A DNA stretch of 64,000 bases from Komarekiella delphini-convector SJRDD-AB1 (GCF_014831675.1 NZ_VJXY01000009.1:1-64000); one strand, 5' to 3'. Positions 35,322 to 43,987 are shown, counted from the stretch's first letter. Made by a program: numbers and translations. The notes: generated by a model not told the origin, from the sequence alone.

Positions 35322-35460
35322 TTACTTTCTTGTACGGAGAAGATTAAGGGTAAGGGAAAAAGCGAGTTAAATGGTGTGCGACCATTATCATCACTTTAAC
35401 CTTTACCCGTCTTGTTTCTTTTCTCTTTTACCTTCAACCCTTATCCAACAGACAACTCCT

Positions 35461-35796
35461 GTGTTAGAAGCGTGCATATTCGCAACAATATTGTGCGGAT
35501 TTTTCGGCATCATCCTTAAAAAGAACCTTGTTATGAAAATCATCTCTATGGATGTGATGAGTACGGGGGTTATCGCCTATTACGTGCTGATTGCATCACG
35601 AGATGGCTTGTTCACACCAATTGTTTCCAACATCAAAAATGGTGCTTATGCTGATCCGGTTCCTCAAGCGGTTATATTAACGGCGATTGTGATCGGCTTT
35701 TCGATTCAAGCCTTAATGCTGGTCGGTGTTATGAAACTGGCACGGGATAATCCGACCTTGGAAAGCAGCGAGATCGAGAAGAACAATATGCCATGA
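35461..35796 (+). CDS. mrpC: Mrp antiporter subunit C (NuoK-like)
   Basis: A 111-aa, three-helix subunit related to NuoK. From GTG 35461 it starts LEACIFATILCGFFGIILKK, the typical MrpC N-terminus. The frame is open to 35371, but the extra 30 residues (including YHHFNLYPSCFFSLLPS) do not match the family. The central helix has MDVMSTGVIAYYVLI and the last has AVILTAIVIGFSIQALMLVG. It overlaps the next gene by ATGA. Part of the Mrp cluster that exchanges Na+ for H+. Confidence 0.78.
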   Translation: MLEACIFATILCGFFGIILKKNLVMKIISMDVMSTGVIAYYVLIASRDGLFTPIVSNIKNGAYADPVPQAVILTAIVIGFSIQALMLVGVMKLARDNPTLESSEIEKNNMP

Positions 35797-37232
35797 GTAC
35801 CATTACCATCACCTGGATTGCACTACCATTTTTTGTGGGGTTCAGCATTTATTTGCTTCCCAAACTTGATCGATATCTAGCATTGTGCATGGCTTTTGCT
35901 TCCGCAGGATATGCGTTGCAGCTATTTTTCGACCAGTCGCCACTAACATTACAGTTACTAGATAATTTCGGCGTTATCTTAACAGTTGATCAATTAAGCG
36001 GCTACTTTATATTGACAAATGGGCTGGTAACGGCGGCGGTCATCCTCTACTGTTGGCACAGCGGTAAGACGGCTTTTTTTTACGCACAGACCATCATTTT
36101 GCATGGCAGCGTCAATGCCGCGTTCGTCTGTTCAGATTTGATCAGTTTATACGTGGCGTTAGAGGTGAGTGGTATTGCCGCGTTTCTCTTGATTGCCTAT
36201 CCCAGGACTGACCGCTCGATTTGGGTTGGCTTGCGCTATCTGTTTGTCAGCAATGTGGCAATGCTGTTTTATCTGGTTGGCGCAGTGCTGGTCTATCAGG
36301 CGCATCATTCGTTTGGTTTTGCAGGTTTGCGCGGCGCACCTCCAGAAGCACTTGCTTTGATCTTTCTAGGTCTCTTGACAAAAGGGGGAATTTTTGTATC
36401 GGGATTATGGTTGCCGTTGACTCACTCTGAATCGGAAACGCCAGTTTCGGCCATGCTGTCGGGAGTTGTGGTTAAAGCTGGTGTCTATCCATTAGTGCGG
36501 TGTGCACTGATGGTGGAAGAGGTTGACCCAATAGTAAGAATCTTTGGAGTTGGGACGGCGCTTTTAGGAGTTTTCTATGCAGTCTTTGAAAAGGATACCA
36601 AGCGGATGCTGGCGTTTCACACGGTTTCGCAGTTAGGCTTTATCCTCGCTGCCCCGGCCGTGGGTGGTTTTTATGCGCTGACGCACGGACTGGTCAAATC
36701 GGCGCTCTTTTTAATAGCGGGGGTCTTACCGAGTCGAAACCTGAAGGAGCTGCAACATCAGCCGATCGCTACTCCAATCTGGATTGCTCTAGTGATAGCT
36801 AGCTTCTCGATCTCTGGCTTTCCCTTGTTGTCCGGCTTTGGGGCGAAGGTGTTGACGACAAAGAATCTATTACCTTGGCAAGCGATCGCCATGAATATTG
36901 CAGCCCTGGGAACGGCAATATCGTTTGCCAAATTCATATTTTTGCCGCTTGGGGGAAAAGCGGATGCAAAACCTGGTTTCTGGGCAGCAGTCATCTTGTT
37001 GATTGGTGGGCTGTTTTTGGCCAATATTGTCTATTACGAAGCTTATACCTTTACGAATATCATCAAACCCCTGGCAACCATCGGCCTTGGCTGGTTGGCT
37101 TACTTTCTGATTTTTAAACACTCAATACTCAAGCTGCCGCATGTACTTGAGCAATTTGAGCATCTAATCGGTGTGATGAGTCTGATTTTACTCCTGCTGT
37201 TCTGGAAGGGATTTGCATGGTTGGGCATCTAA
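35793..37232 (+). CDS. mrpD: Mrp antiporter subunit D (NuoL/M/N-like)
   Basis: A 479-aa, about 14-helix proton-channel subunit homologous to complex I NuoM/N. The residues expected for ion translocation are E124 in LYVALEVSG (helix 5), K197 in LLTKGGIF (helix 7) and K228 in VVVKAG (helix 8). MrpD is the core antiporter-like subunit. The GC content in sampled lines of this gene is about 50%, above the 35-45% of neighbouring genes. It overlaps mrpC (4 bp) and mrpE (16 bp), so translation is coupled. Confidence 0.88.
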   Translation: MSTITITWIALPFFVGFSIYLLPKLDRYLALCMAFASAGYALQLFFDQSPLTLQLLDNFGVILTVDQLSGYFILTNGLVTAAVILYCWHSGKTAFFYAQTIILHGSVNAAFVCSDLISLYVALEVSGIAAFLLIAYPRTDRSIWVGLRYLFVSNVAMLFYLVGAVLVYQAHHSFGFAGLRGAPPEALALIFLGLLTKGGIFVSGLWLPLTHSESETPVSAMLSGVVVKAGVYPLVRCALMVEEVDPIVRIFGVGTALLGVFYAVFEKDTKRMLAFHTVSQLGFILAAPAVGGFYALTHGLVKSALFLIAGVLPSRNLKELQHQPIATPIWIALVIASFSISGFPLLSGFGAKVLTTKNLLPWQAIAMNIAALGTAISFAKFIFLPLGGKADAKPGFWAAVILLIGGLFLANIVYYEAYTFTNIIKPLATIGLGWLAYFLIFKHSILKLPHVLEQFEHLIGVMSLILLLLFWKGFAWLGI

Positions 37233-37642
37233 ATTTTATATTGCGACTGACTATCTGGTTTTTGCTCACTGCCAATTTCAGTGTGGCAAATATCATCATT
37301 GGCATTAGCATCGCGCTTCTATTGCCCGGTGGTCGCACAGCTAGGCAATCATTAAAAGATTGGCTGCGTGTGCTGGGTGAAATTATAGTGGCGATTCCGC
37401 AGGCGTATATTGAGGCATTTGAAATCATCCTCCGTCCGCATAACCACGAAGAAATAACGATGGAACGAGTCAAAGCCCGACGGACACCAGGGCTGATATT
37501 CCTAGATATATTCCTGATTACCTTTACGCCAAAAACCATTGTTTTGAAATATCACGAAGAAGGCTGGTACGAAGTTCACCGGGTGCAACGGAGGAAAGTA
37601 GAAGGGCACAGGAGCACAGGAGCACAAGAGAAGGGTTTTTGA
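37217..37642 (+). CDS. mrpE: Mrp antiporter subunit E
   Basis: A 141-aa MrpE. It has two N-terminal helices (LTIWFLLTANFSVANIIIG and the next to about residue 40), then a cytoplasmic domain with PQAYIEAFEIILRPHN and the conserved basic run ARRTPGLIFLDIFLITFTPK. The SD GGAAGGG (37204-37210) sits in the end of mrpD. The C-terminal tail (RRKVEGHRSTGAQEKGF) is unlike typical MrpE and may be acquired by read-through into repeat-like DNA. Confidence 0.82.
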   Translation: MVGHLNFILRLTIWFLLTANFSVANIIIGISIALLLPGGRTARQSLKDWLRVLGEIIVAIPQAYIEAFEIILRPHNHEEITMERVKARRTPGLIFLDIFLITFTPKTIVLKYHEEGWYEVHRVQRRKVEGHRSTGAQEKGF

Positions 37643-37683
37643 AGTTTTGCACAGAGCATCATCATTAATCAACTGAACAGCGT

Positions 37684-37941
37684 ATGATTCTGAACTTGGT
37701 ATTGATTGCCATGATTCTGGCATTGCTCATCCCCATGTATGAGGCATGGCAGGATGATGATATTTGGCAAAAAATGCTGGCATTTGCCAGTATTGCGACT
37801 AAAACTTCACTCATGATCCTAGTCGTATCCGTCTTGCGTGATGATTGGATGATTGGTGTTGTCGGGGTAATCATCCTGAGTGTAGGGAATGCTGGATTAA
37901 TGTTACTGGCTCATGTACTCAAACGAATGAATGAATTATGA
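37684..37941 (+). CDS. mrpF: Mrp antiporter subunit F-like
   Basis: An 85-aa three-helix protein (VLIAMILALLIPMYEAW; FASIATKTSLMILVVSVL; MIGVVGVIILSVGNAGLMLL). Position between MrpE and MrpG and its size match MrpF, though sequence conservation is low and the family is short. Its stop overlaps the next ATG by 4 bp (ATGA). Confidence on subunit letter is moderate. Confidence 0.7.
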   Translation: MILNLVLIAMILALLIPMYEAWQDDDIWQKMLAFASIATKTSLMILVVSVLRDDWMIGVVGVIILSVGNAGLMLLAHVLKRMNEL

Positions 37942-38216
37942 TTAACTTTCTCAGTTATGCCTGCATAGGTGTAGGACTCGTCTTTTGGTTTTGGGGAACC
38001 TCTCATCTGCTGGGCAAGCGATCGCTATTGTTCAAGCTGCATAGTCTTTCGGTTGCAGATACCCTCGGCTCAATGAGTATTATCATCGGGCTGCTAATGA
38101 AAATACCCAGTGAATGGCCGTTGCTCATCCTCGCCATTATCTCTTTAGCCATCTGGAACACAATGCTAGGGTATGTGTTGGCTTACTGTTCTAGTAGCGA
38201 GGATGGCTATGAATGA
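37938..38216 (+). CDS. mrpG: Mrp antiporter subunit G-like
   Basis: A 92-aa, three-helix protein. FKLHSLSVADTLGSMSIIIG corresponds to the conserved MrpG helix. Its end (SSSEDGYE) overlaps the next gene. Coupled to mrpF by ATGA. In cyanobacteria, MrpG is sometimes shorter than in firmicutes, as here. Confidence 0.72.
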   Translation: MINFLSYACIGVGLVFWFWGTSHLLGKRSLLFKLHSLSVADTLGSMSIIIGLLMKIPSEWPLLILAIISLAIWNTMLGYVLAYCSSSEDGYE

Positions 38217-38787
38217 TAGCTATGTCTATGTGATCATCGCGCTGCTGCCGTTGGCTGCGTGTATGGTGGTATTTCAGGCTAATCCATACCATGCCTTGGT
38301 AATTCGCGGCATATTAGGAGCAGTGGCGGCATTGGTATATACGCTTTTGGGAGCGCCGGATGTTGCTTTGACCGAAGCATTAGTAGGCACTATGCTGGCA
38401 ATTACTCTCTATGCGATCGCAGTGCGCTCATCGCTGGTTATGCGTATTGGCTTGCTCAAAGATGACGATTCTTTACCAGATGACACTGAACATCATTTTG
38501 AGCAACTGATAGATGACTTACGCACAATTTTTGGCAAACGCCACATGCGTCTAGAATTGGTTCCCTACCCGAATACCCAAGCCTTGCAACGGGCATTGAT
38601 GGATAAAGAAATCCATGCAACCTGTGTCAGAACAGAACACGCCGATTCAAGCCAGGATGAAAACCAGTCCTATCATACCGCCATCAGAGTGAAACGCATT
38701 TATGACATTATGCAAACCGAACTTGCATCACCAGCGACAATTCTCACCTACGTAAATACACTAGATTCAGGGGAGGAGCATAAATGA
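38209..38787 (+). CDS. Mrp subunit with DUF4040 (MrpA C-terminal/MrpB-like)
   Basis: A 192-aa protein. It starts with a hydrophobic helix (YVYVIIALLPLAACMVVFQA) and the DUF4040 core, seen as RGILGAVAALVYTLLGAPDV followed by ALTEALVGTMLAITLYAIAV. These two helices correspond to the C-terminal end of MrpA in other bacteria. The remaining 100 residues are soluble and unlike known Mrp subunits. The ATG at 38209 is preferred over upstream in-frame starts because GCGAGG precedes it; it overlaps the mrpG stop by 8 bp. No full-length MrpA (NuoL-like) gene exists in the window. Confidence 0.75.
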   Translation: MNDSYVYVIIALLPLAACMVVFQANPYHALVIRGILGAVAALVYTLLGAPDVALTEALVGTMLAITLYAIAVRSSLVMRIGLLKDDDSLPDDTEHHFEQLIDDLRTIFGKRHMRLELVPYPNTQALQRALMDKEIHATCVRTEHADSSQDENQSYHTAIRVKRIYDIMQTELASPATILTYVNTLDSGEEHK

Positions 38788-39446
38788 AATGGGTATACAT
38801 TGCAGCAGGGATAGCGTTATATGTAAAAATGCTCATCTTGCCGAATCCACAACTAGACCTACCGGATTTCTCCATAGTTGAATCGATTGTCAAAGATGGT
38901 GGCATACCCAATGCGGTTACAGTGATCATTCTCAGGAATCGTTTGTATGACACTATTTTCGAGGTAGTGGTATTTACAATTGCGATTATGGGTGCTTATT
39001 TTCTCCTGGCTAATGAAAGGCCGTCCTGCGCGATCTCTCATTTCACAGATAAACCATCCATTGTGCTGGCGCGTTTGGGAGCGACCATTGCTGCGTTGGT
39101 AAGTATCGAACTAGCTATTCGAGGACATCTCAGTCCAGGCGGTGGTTTTGCTGCCGGAGTGGCAGGCGGAACGGCGATCGGTCTGATTGCGATTACCTCA
39201 TCACCAGAGTCAATGCAAGCAATCTACCAGCGCTGGCACGCCGCTACATGGGAAAAAGTTTCGGTTCTTGTTTTCATTGTCTTGGCGGTTATAACTCTGG
39301 CTGGAGTAGAGTTACCACACGGAGAAATGGGCGCACTTTTCAGTGGAGGGGTCATTCCCTTGCTTAATATCCTGGTTGCAGTCAAAGTCGCATTGGGGTC
39401 GTGGGCGGTGATTTTGGTTTTTATTCGTTATCGTGGGTTGTTGTGA
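38784..39446 (+). CDS. mrpB: Mrp antiporter subunit B (MnhB)
   Basis: A 220-aa MnhB-domain protein. An N-terminal helix-rich part (residues 1-90, including YDTIFEVVVFTIAIMGAYFL) precedes the MnhB signature ELAIRGHLSPGGGFAAGVAG and two more helices (VSVLVFIVLAVITLAGVEL; GGVIPLLNILVAVKVALGS). SD GGGGAGGAG at 38772 and ATGA overlap with the previous gene. It closes the mrp operon; no obvious terminator is seen. Confidence 0.85.
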   Translation: MKWVYIAAGIALYVKMLILPNPQLDLPDFSIVESIVKDGGIPNAVTVIILRNRLYDTIFEVVVFTIAIMGAYFLLANERPSCAISHFTDKPSIVLARLGATIAALVSIELAIRGHLSPGGGFAAGVAGGTAIGLIAITSSPESMQAIYQRWHAATWEKVSVLVFIVLAVITLAGVELPHGEMGALFSGGVIPLLNILVAVKVALGSWAVILVFIRYRGLL

Positions 39447-39738
39447 AAAAAATTCTGCGTACCCATAGAGCAACTATTAATAACATAACTGATTGCAAGG
39501 TTTTACTTAACTTATGAGAGCAGATTGCTACTAACTCTTATTTAATGATGAAAAGCCAAGTTTTACAAAGCTAGAATGACATAAACACTATATAAATATC
39601 AAATTGCAATCAGTTCTATAGTAATTGATACGGTAGATAACATTTAGTAGTTCTAAGTTCCTAGTTCCGTGAGCGTAGCGTAGCCCGTGCTAAGTTGTGA
39701 CTCAATTTGTTGTACTCATGAGTAGAGAGGTAAATTAG

Positions 39739-39933
39739 GTGAGTCAATCTTCTTTAAATCGCAGATTAACCCAGATTTTTGGGATGTTGCTTGGTATTGG
39801 TATAGCTGTTTGGGTATTGAGAGGCTTTGGTATTCTCAGTTTTATTCCAGGTGGGATTATTTGGCTATTAATATTAGCAGCGATCGCTGTAGGAATTATT
39901 AGTTATGCCCAAAGAACATGGTGGCGGTTTTAA
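39739..39933 (+). CDS. Small membrane protein, 64 aa
   Basis: GTG-started with AGAGAGG (39724-39730) upstream. The product has one or two hydrophobic helices (RLTQIFGMLLGIGIAVWVLR; GIIWLLILAAIAVGIISYAQ) separated by a short loop. It is probably a conserved cyanobacterial membrane peptide, similar to ones I know as unannotated hypotheticals. The spacer upstream (39447-39738) holds no gene and has a CGTAGCGTAGC palindromic piece at 39674. A heptamer repeat follows the stop. Confidence 0.55.
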   Translation: MSQSSLNRRLTQIFGMLLGIGIAVWVLRGFGILSFIPGGIIWLLILAAIAVGIISYAQRTWWRF

Positions 39934-39966
39934 CAGTTAACAGTTAACAGTTAACAGTTAACAGTA
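39932..39966. repeat. Heptamer repeat (TTAACAG)n
   Basis: Four to five exact units of TTAACAG between the small membrane protein and the rubredoxin gene. STRR-type repeat. Confidence 0.85.
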
Positions 39967-39992
39967 AATGCATTTTACTATAGGGAAATAAG

Positions 39993-40154
39993 ATGATACC
40001 CCATATATGTACTGTTTGTGGCTATGTGTATGACCCAGAAGAGGGCGATCCAGATAGCGATATAGCACCTGGAACAGCCTTTGAAAGCATACCAGATGAT
40101 TGGGTATGTCCAGTTTGTGGCGCAGACAAAGAGGAATTTGAACCAAATGAGTGA
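39993..40154 (+). CDS. Rubredoxin, soluble 53-aa form
   Basis: A 53-aa rubredoxin. Four cysteines in two CxxC pairs bind one iron: [14 protein letters not shown] and [12 protein letters not shown], with the conserved DDW between them. It shuttles electrons, possibly to an oxidase or to protect against oxygen stress. Unlike the membrane-anchored RubA linked to photosystem assembly, there is no C-terminal helix. The ATG at 39993 has AGGGAAATAAG just upstream. It is followed after 45 bases by an FAD oxidoreductase, a possible partner. Confidence 0.92.
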   Translation: MIPHICTVCGYVYDPEEGDPDSDIAPGTAFESIPDDWVCPVCGADKEEFEPNE

Positions 40155-40199
40155 AGATAACAGCTAGCCTAGAAGATAGGTGCTATAGAAGAGATATTT

Positions 40200-41438
40200 T
40201 TGAAATTGTTGCCGTTACAAATTGTAGTTATTGGTGGTGGGGCAGCGGGATTTTTTAGTGCGATCGCTTGTGCTAAAGTCAATCCTCAAGCCCAAGTTAT
40301 TTTACTCGAAGCCAGTCGCCAACCACTGGCGAAAGTTCGGATTTCTGGAGGAGGGCGTTGCAATGTCACTCACGCTTGCTTTGAACCAGAGGGGTTGGTG
40401 CAAAATTACCCCAGAGGCGGAAAAGCTTTGCGTGGTGCTTTCACTCGCTTTCAAGCTAAAGATACAATCACTTGGTTTGCTGTTCACGGAGTCCCGCTGA
40501 AAATTGAAGCTGATGGTCGGATGTTTCCGATTACAGATAATTCCGAAACGGTTGTCAACTGTCTGATGAAAGCTACTGTTGCATCTGGGGTTGAACTTCG
40601 TACTGGTACACCCGTGATTTCAGTGAAACGACACTTGTCTGGGGGGTTTGAAGTTTTCCTGAAATCAGGAGAGACAATCAAGTGCGATCGCTTACTTCTT
40701 GCCACTGGTAGCAGTCCTGTAGGTTATAAAATAGCCAGAGATTTAGGTCATCAAATTGAGCCGCCAGTCCCTTCTTTATTTACCTTCAATATTGGCGATC
40801 AAAAGTTGCGGACATTGGCTGGAGTTAGTGTTAACTCTGTGCAGTTGCGGTTATCTGGTAGCGGAAATTCCCAATTAGAACAAACAGGGCCATTGCTGAT
40901 TACTCACTGGGGTTTGAGTGGGCCAGCCGTCCTGAAGCTTTCGGCTTGGGGTGCAAGAATCTTACATGACAGCCACTACCAAGCAACATTATTAATCAAT
41001 TGGCTGCCCTCTTTGTCGCAAGAACAAGTTCGACAACAAATCTTAGCAGTCAAAACTGAATGGGCAAAAAAGGCGATCGCATTACATCGCGGTGTTGACC
41101 TACCTCACCGTCTCTGGCAATATATCATTGCTCGTGCAGGTATTACTACAGAAGACCGCTGGGCCGGATTATCTCACAAAACATTAAATCAACTGGTGCT
41201 AGAACTCACTCAAGGGCAATACTTAATCAGCGGCAAAGGGGCTTTCAAAGAAGAATTTGTGACTTGTGGTGGCGTCAATCTTAAAGAAGTTAACTTCAAA
41301 ACAATGGAAAGTAAGTTAGTTCCTGGTCTTTACTTTGCCGGGGAAATATTAGATATTGATGGCGTCACAGGCGGCTTTAACTTCCAAAGTGCTTGGACAA
41401 CAGCTTATTTAGCTGGTAACGCAATGGGAACTGGATAG
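40200..41438 (+). CDS. FAD-dependent oxidoreductase (HI0933/BaiN family)
   Basis: A 412-aa flavoprotein of the HI0933/BaiN family. It has an N-terminal Rossmann motif VVIGGGAAGFFSAIACA, the second FAD-binding segment LLATGSSP and a C-terminal FAD motif (GLYFAGEILDIDGVTGG). Substrates of the family are mostly unknown; members include bile-acid dehydrogenases. The TTG start (40200) with GAAGAGA upstream is the best available. Its nearness to a rubredoxin suggests, but does not prove, a redox link. Confidence 0.82.
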   Translation: MKLLPLQIVVIGGGAAGFFSAIACAKVNPQAQVILLEASRQPLAKVRISGGGRCNVTHACFEPEGLVQNYPRGGKALRGAFTRFQAKDTITWFAVHGVPLKIEADGRMFPITDNSETVVNCLMKATVASGVELRTGTPVISVKRHLSGGFEVFLKSGETIKCDRLLLATGSSPVGYKIARDLGHQIEPPVPSLFTFNIGDQKLRTLAGVSVNSVQLRLSGSGNSQLEQTGPLLITHWGLSGPAVLKLSAWGARILHDSHYQATLLINWLPSLSQEQVRQQILAVKTEWAKKAIALHRGVDLPHRLWQYIIARAGITTEDRWAGLSHKTLNQLVLELTQGQYLISGKGAFKEEFVTCGGVNLKEVNFKTMESKLVPGLYFAGEILDIDGVTGGFNFQSAWTTAYLAGNAMGTG

Positions 41439-41484
41439 TGAAGATGGGGGAGCAGGGGGAGCAGCAGAAAATAAGGAAGATAAT

Positions 41485-41541
41485 TCTTGACTCCTAACTC
41501 CTGACTCCTAAATCGTGTACAGACGCGATTAATCGCGTCTC
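41485..41541. repeat. GACGCG palindrome with conserved flank, inverted copy
   Basis: A 20-bp palindrome (arms AGACGCGATT, 41521-41540) preceded by CTCCTAACTCCTGACTCC and AAATCGTGTAC. Its reverse complement matches 13287-13345 nearly base for base. The two copies are therefore about 28 kb apart and inverted. The palindrome lies just upstream of lpxD. Confidence 0.75.
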
Positions 41542-41588
41542 TTCTGCTTTCTTTGCGGTTCGATTATTTAAAATACCAATACCTAATA

Positions 41589-42635
41589 ATGAAATTTAGC
41601 GAAATTTTAAGTCAATTCGGCAACGCCGTCACCGTCCATAGCCTTAGTGTTAACCCAGACCATAACCCAGAAATTACGGGGGTAGCAGCCCTTGATGAAG
41701 CTACTAGCGGTACTCTCAGCTATATTGAGGGATCTAAATTTGCCTCTTTTGTTGGCAAAACAAACGCTAGTGCTTTAATTTTGCCTCAGGACGAAAAATT
41801 ACAGATGCAAGCTCAGGAACGCGGTATCGTCTGGATAGCAACCCCAGATCCGCGACTATTGTTTGCCAAAGCGATCGCTCTTTTTTACCAACCATATCGC
41901 CCAAAACCAGAAATTCATCCCACTGCTGTGATTGACTCTACAGCAAAAATTGGTAGCAATGTTTACATTGGCCCCCATGTTGTGATTCAGCCAGGAGTGG
42001 AAATTGGTGATGGTGTAATCATTCATCCCAATGTAGTGATTTATCCAGACGCCAAAATAGGCGATCGCACCACCTTACACGCTAACTGTACTATCCACGA
42101 ACGTACCCGCATTGGTGTAGACTGCGTAATTCACAGTGGTGCTGTCATTGGTGCAGAAGGCTTTGGCTTTGTTCCTACTCGCACAGGTTGGTTCAAGATG
42201 GAACAATCTGGCTTTACCATCTTAGAAGATAACGTAGAAGTAGGAAGCAACAGCGCCATAGACCGTCCATCTGTTGGCGAAACACGGATTGGTCGCAGTA
42301 CAGTAATTGACAACTTAGTACAAATAGGACACGGTTGCCAAATAGGATTTGGCTGTGCTATTGCAGGTCAAGCGGCGATGGCGGGAGGTGCGAAACTAGG
42401 AAATCGGGTAATTTTGGCTGGACAAGTAGGAATTTCCAATCAAGTGAAAATGGGCGATGGGGCGATCGCATCCGCTAAAGCTGGAATTCATAGCGATGTT
42501 GCACCAGGAGAAGTTGTCTCCGGTATGCCAGCAATTCCCCATAAACTGTATCTCAAGGTATGTGCTATTTCTAACCGCCTACCAGAGATGTATGAATCGC
42601 TGAAACAATTGCAACGCCAACTAGGACAAAAGTGA
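41589..42635 (+). CDS. lpxD: LpxD, UDP-3-O-acylglucosamine N-acyltransferase
   Basis: A 348-aa enzyme of lipid A synthesis, transferring a 3-hydroxyacyl chain from acyl-ACP to UDP-3-O-acyl-glucosamine. An N-terminal domain (EILSQFGNAVTVHS onward) is followed by left-handed hexapeptide repeats (HPTAVIDSTAKIGSNVYIG and more) and the catalytic His in VIDNLVQIGHGCQIG. The frame is open to 41553; the ATG at 41589 gives the family length. It is monocistronic here, without lpxA or lpxB next to it. Confidence 0.93.
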   Translation: MKFSEILSQFGNAVTVHSLSVNPDHNPEITGVAALDEATSGTLSYIEGSKFASFVGKTNASALILPQDEKLQMQAQERGIVWIATPDPRLLFAKAIALFYQPYRPKPEIHPTAVIDSTAKIGSNVYIGPHVVIQPGVEIGDGVIIHPNVVIYPDAKIGDRTTLHANCTIHERTRIGVDCVIHSGAVIGAEGFGFVPTRTGWFKMEQSGFTILEDNVEVGSNSAIDRPSVGETRIGRSTVIDNLVQIGHGCQIGFGCAIAGQAAMAGGAKLGNRVILAGQVGISNQVKMGDGAIASAKAGIHSDVAPGEVVSGMPAIPHKLYLKVCAISNRLPEMYESLKQLQRQLGQK

Positions 42636-42640
42636 GGGTT

Positions 42641-42666
42641 TAGTCAACAGTCAACAGTCAACAGTT
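42641..42666. repeat. Heptamer repeat (AGTCAAC)n
   Basis: Three exact AGTCAAC units then AGTTAA. STRR-type, in the spacer between convergent lpxD and hdrB-like genes. Confidence 0.75.
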
Positions 42667-42693
42667 AAAACTCTTTTAACCCTTGACCCTTAA

Positions 42694-43599
42694 TTAAAAG
42701 CCCAATTTCTCCAACACCGACCGAGTAGACACAATGTGGCGTGCTAAACCCAGTTCTTCTGGGCTAACCCCAAGTGCTAAAGCAATTAACTGGGGTAAAT
42801 GCAATACAGGCAAACCTAGCTTTCGCCCGATCACTTTTTCCACTTCTGGCTGACGAGAATCTAAATTCAAGTGACACAAAGGACAGGGAGTGACTATACA
42901 GTCAGCACCAGATGCCAAAGCATCTTGAATATGCATCCCTGCCATCTTGAAAGATTGGGTAGTGGCATAGCTAGAAAGGGGCCAGCCACAACATTGTGTA
43001 CGACCTCGATAATAAATTGGTGTTGCACCTACTGCCCGAAACATATTTTCCATTGCTTCCGGTTGGAAAGGGTCATCGTAAGGCATAGACTTTTGAGCGC
43101 GGAGAAGATAGCAACCATAAAAAGCCGCACATTTTAGTCCAGTCAACTTACGGGTGACACGTTTGGTAATTTCTTCCAAACCGTAATCTGTCACTAAGGC
43201 ATAGAGTAAATGCTTTACTTCCGTACTACCACGATAAGGCAAACAGCCTTCTTGATTCAGTAAACCATTAACTTGTTGAATGTAGGCGGAGTTGGTTGTT
43301 TGGCATTCTTTTAAGCGTTCATTGACATGACCAATTACACCCTGACAAGTACTGCAATGGGTAAGTAAAGGTAAATTTAATTCTTCTGCTAAGGCAATAT
43401 TTCTCGCGTTAACAGTATCTTCCAGCAGTTGAGAATCTTCTTTAAAGGTTCCTGAACCACAACAAGCAGCTTTTTTCAATTCAACCAGTTCGATACCCAG
43501 TGCTTGGGTTAAAGCTTGGGTTGACTGGTAAAGCTCCCGACATGCCCCTTGGGCAACACACCCTGGGAAGTAAGCGTATTTAAGTGTTTGAGATAGCAT
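42694..43599 (-). CDS. HdrB-like CCG-domain protein
   Basis: A 301-aa protein with two CCG domains, as in the heterodisulfide reductase B subunit: YAYFPGCVAQGACRELYQS, KKAACCGSGTFK, THCSTCQGV in the first half and KCAAFYGCYLL, TQCCGWPLSS, TPCPLCHLNL in the second. Each domain binds an unusual iron-sulfur centre. Cyanobacteria lack methanogenesis, so it serves a different redox reaction; homologues are often called CoB-CoM reductase by analogy. Substrate unknown. Confidence 0.85.
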   Translation of the reverse strand: MLSQTLKYAYFPGCVAQGACRELYQSTQALTQALGIELVELKKAACCGSGTFKEDSQLLEDTVNARNIALAEELNLPLLTHCSTCQGVIGHVNERLKECQTTNSAYIQQVNGLLNQEGCLPYRGSTEVKHLLYALVTDYGLEEITKRVTRKLTGLKCAAFYGCYLLRAQKSMPYDDPFQPEAMENMFRAVGATPIYYRGRTQCCGWPLSSYATTQSFKMAGMHIQDALASGADCIVTPCPLCHLNLDSRQPEVEKVIGRKLGLPVLHLPQLIALALGVSPEELGLARHIVSTRSVLEKLGF

Positions 43600-43987
43600 A
43601 AAAGTATATTTGGGTTAGGGCAACTGCCCTACACAATAACTGTTTTAGCATCTTTTGTTAGTACTGAAGTTCTAATAACTGCGGCAAACTGCAATTCAGA
43701 CTGCTCATTACTGTCAAAGTGATGGATTTTAAATAGAACATCAGAAAAAAATTAGCAAAAATCGGAAAATAGAATTATTTACGCGGTGTATGGAAACGCA
43801 CAGCATTCCTTACTAATATATAGAGACATAAACACTCTCCGTTCTTCAAAGAAACGGGCTGGGTTTTCTGTAGGAAAACTCTTCGGTAGTATGCGGGCGA
43901 TCGCGCTTTCCGATAAGATGTATATGCTCAAAACAATATCGCCCATAAAGAGCGTAATTATAGCAACCAGGTAAGGACTTTATATCT
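43600..43987. other. acpP upstream region
   Basis: A 388-bp spacer with several hairpin-capable bits (CCGTTCTTCAAAGAAACGG near 43840; GTTTTCTGTAGGAAAAC near 43863). It likely carries the acpP promoter and leader. A 62-codon ATG frame crosses it, but with no SD and repeat-like content, so I do not call it a gene. Confidence 0.4.

Noticed and set aside
43786-43974. 62-aa ORF upstream of acpP
   Set aside because: No SD, lies over hairpin-rich leader and HIP1 sequence; more likely promoter/leader DNA.
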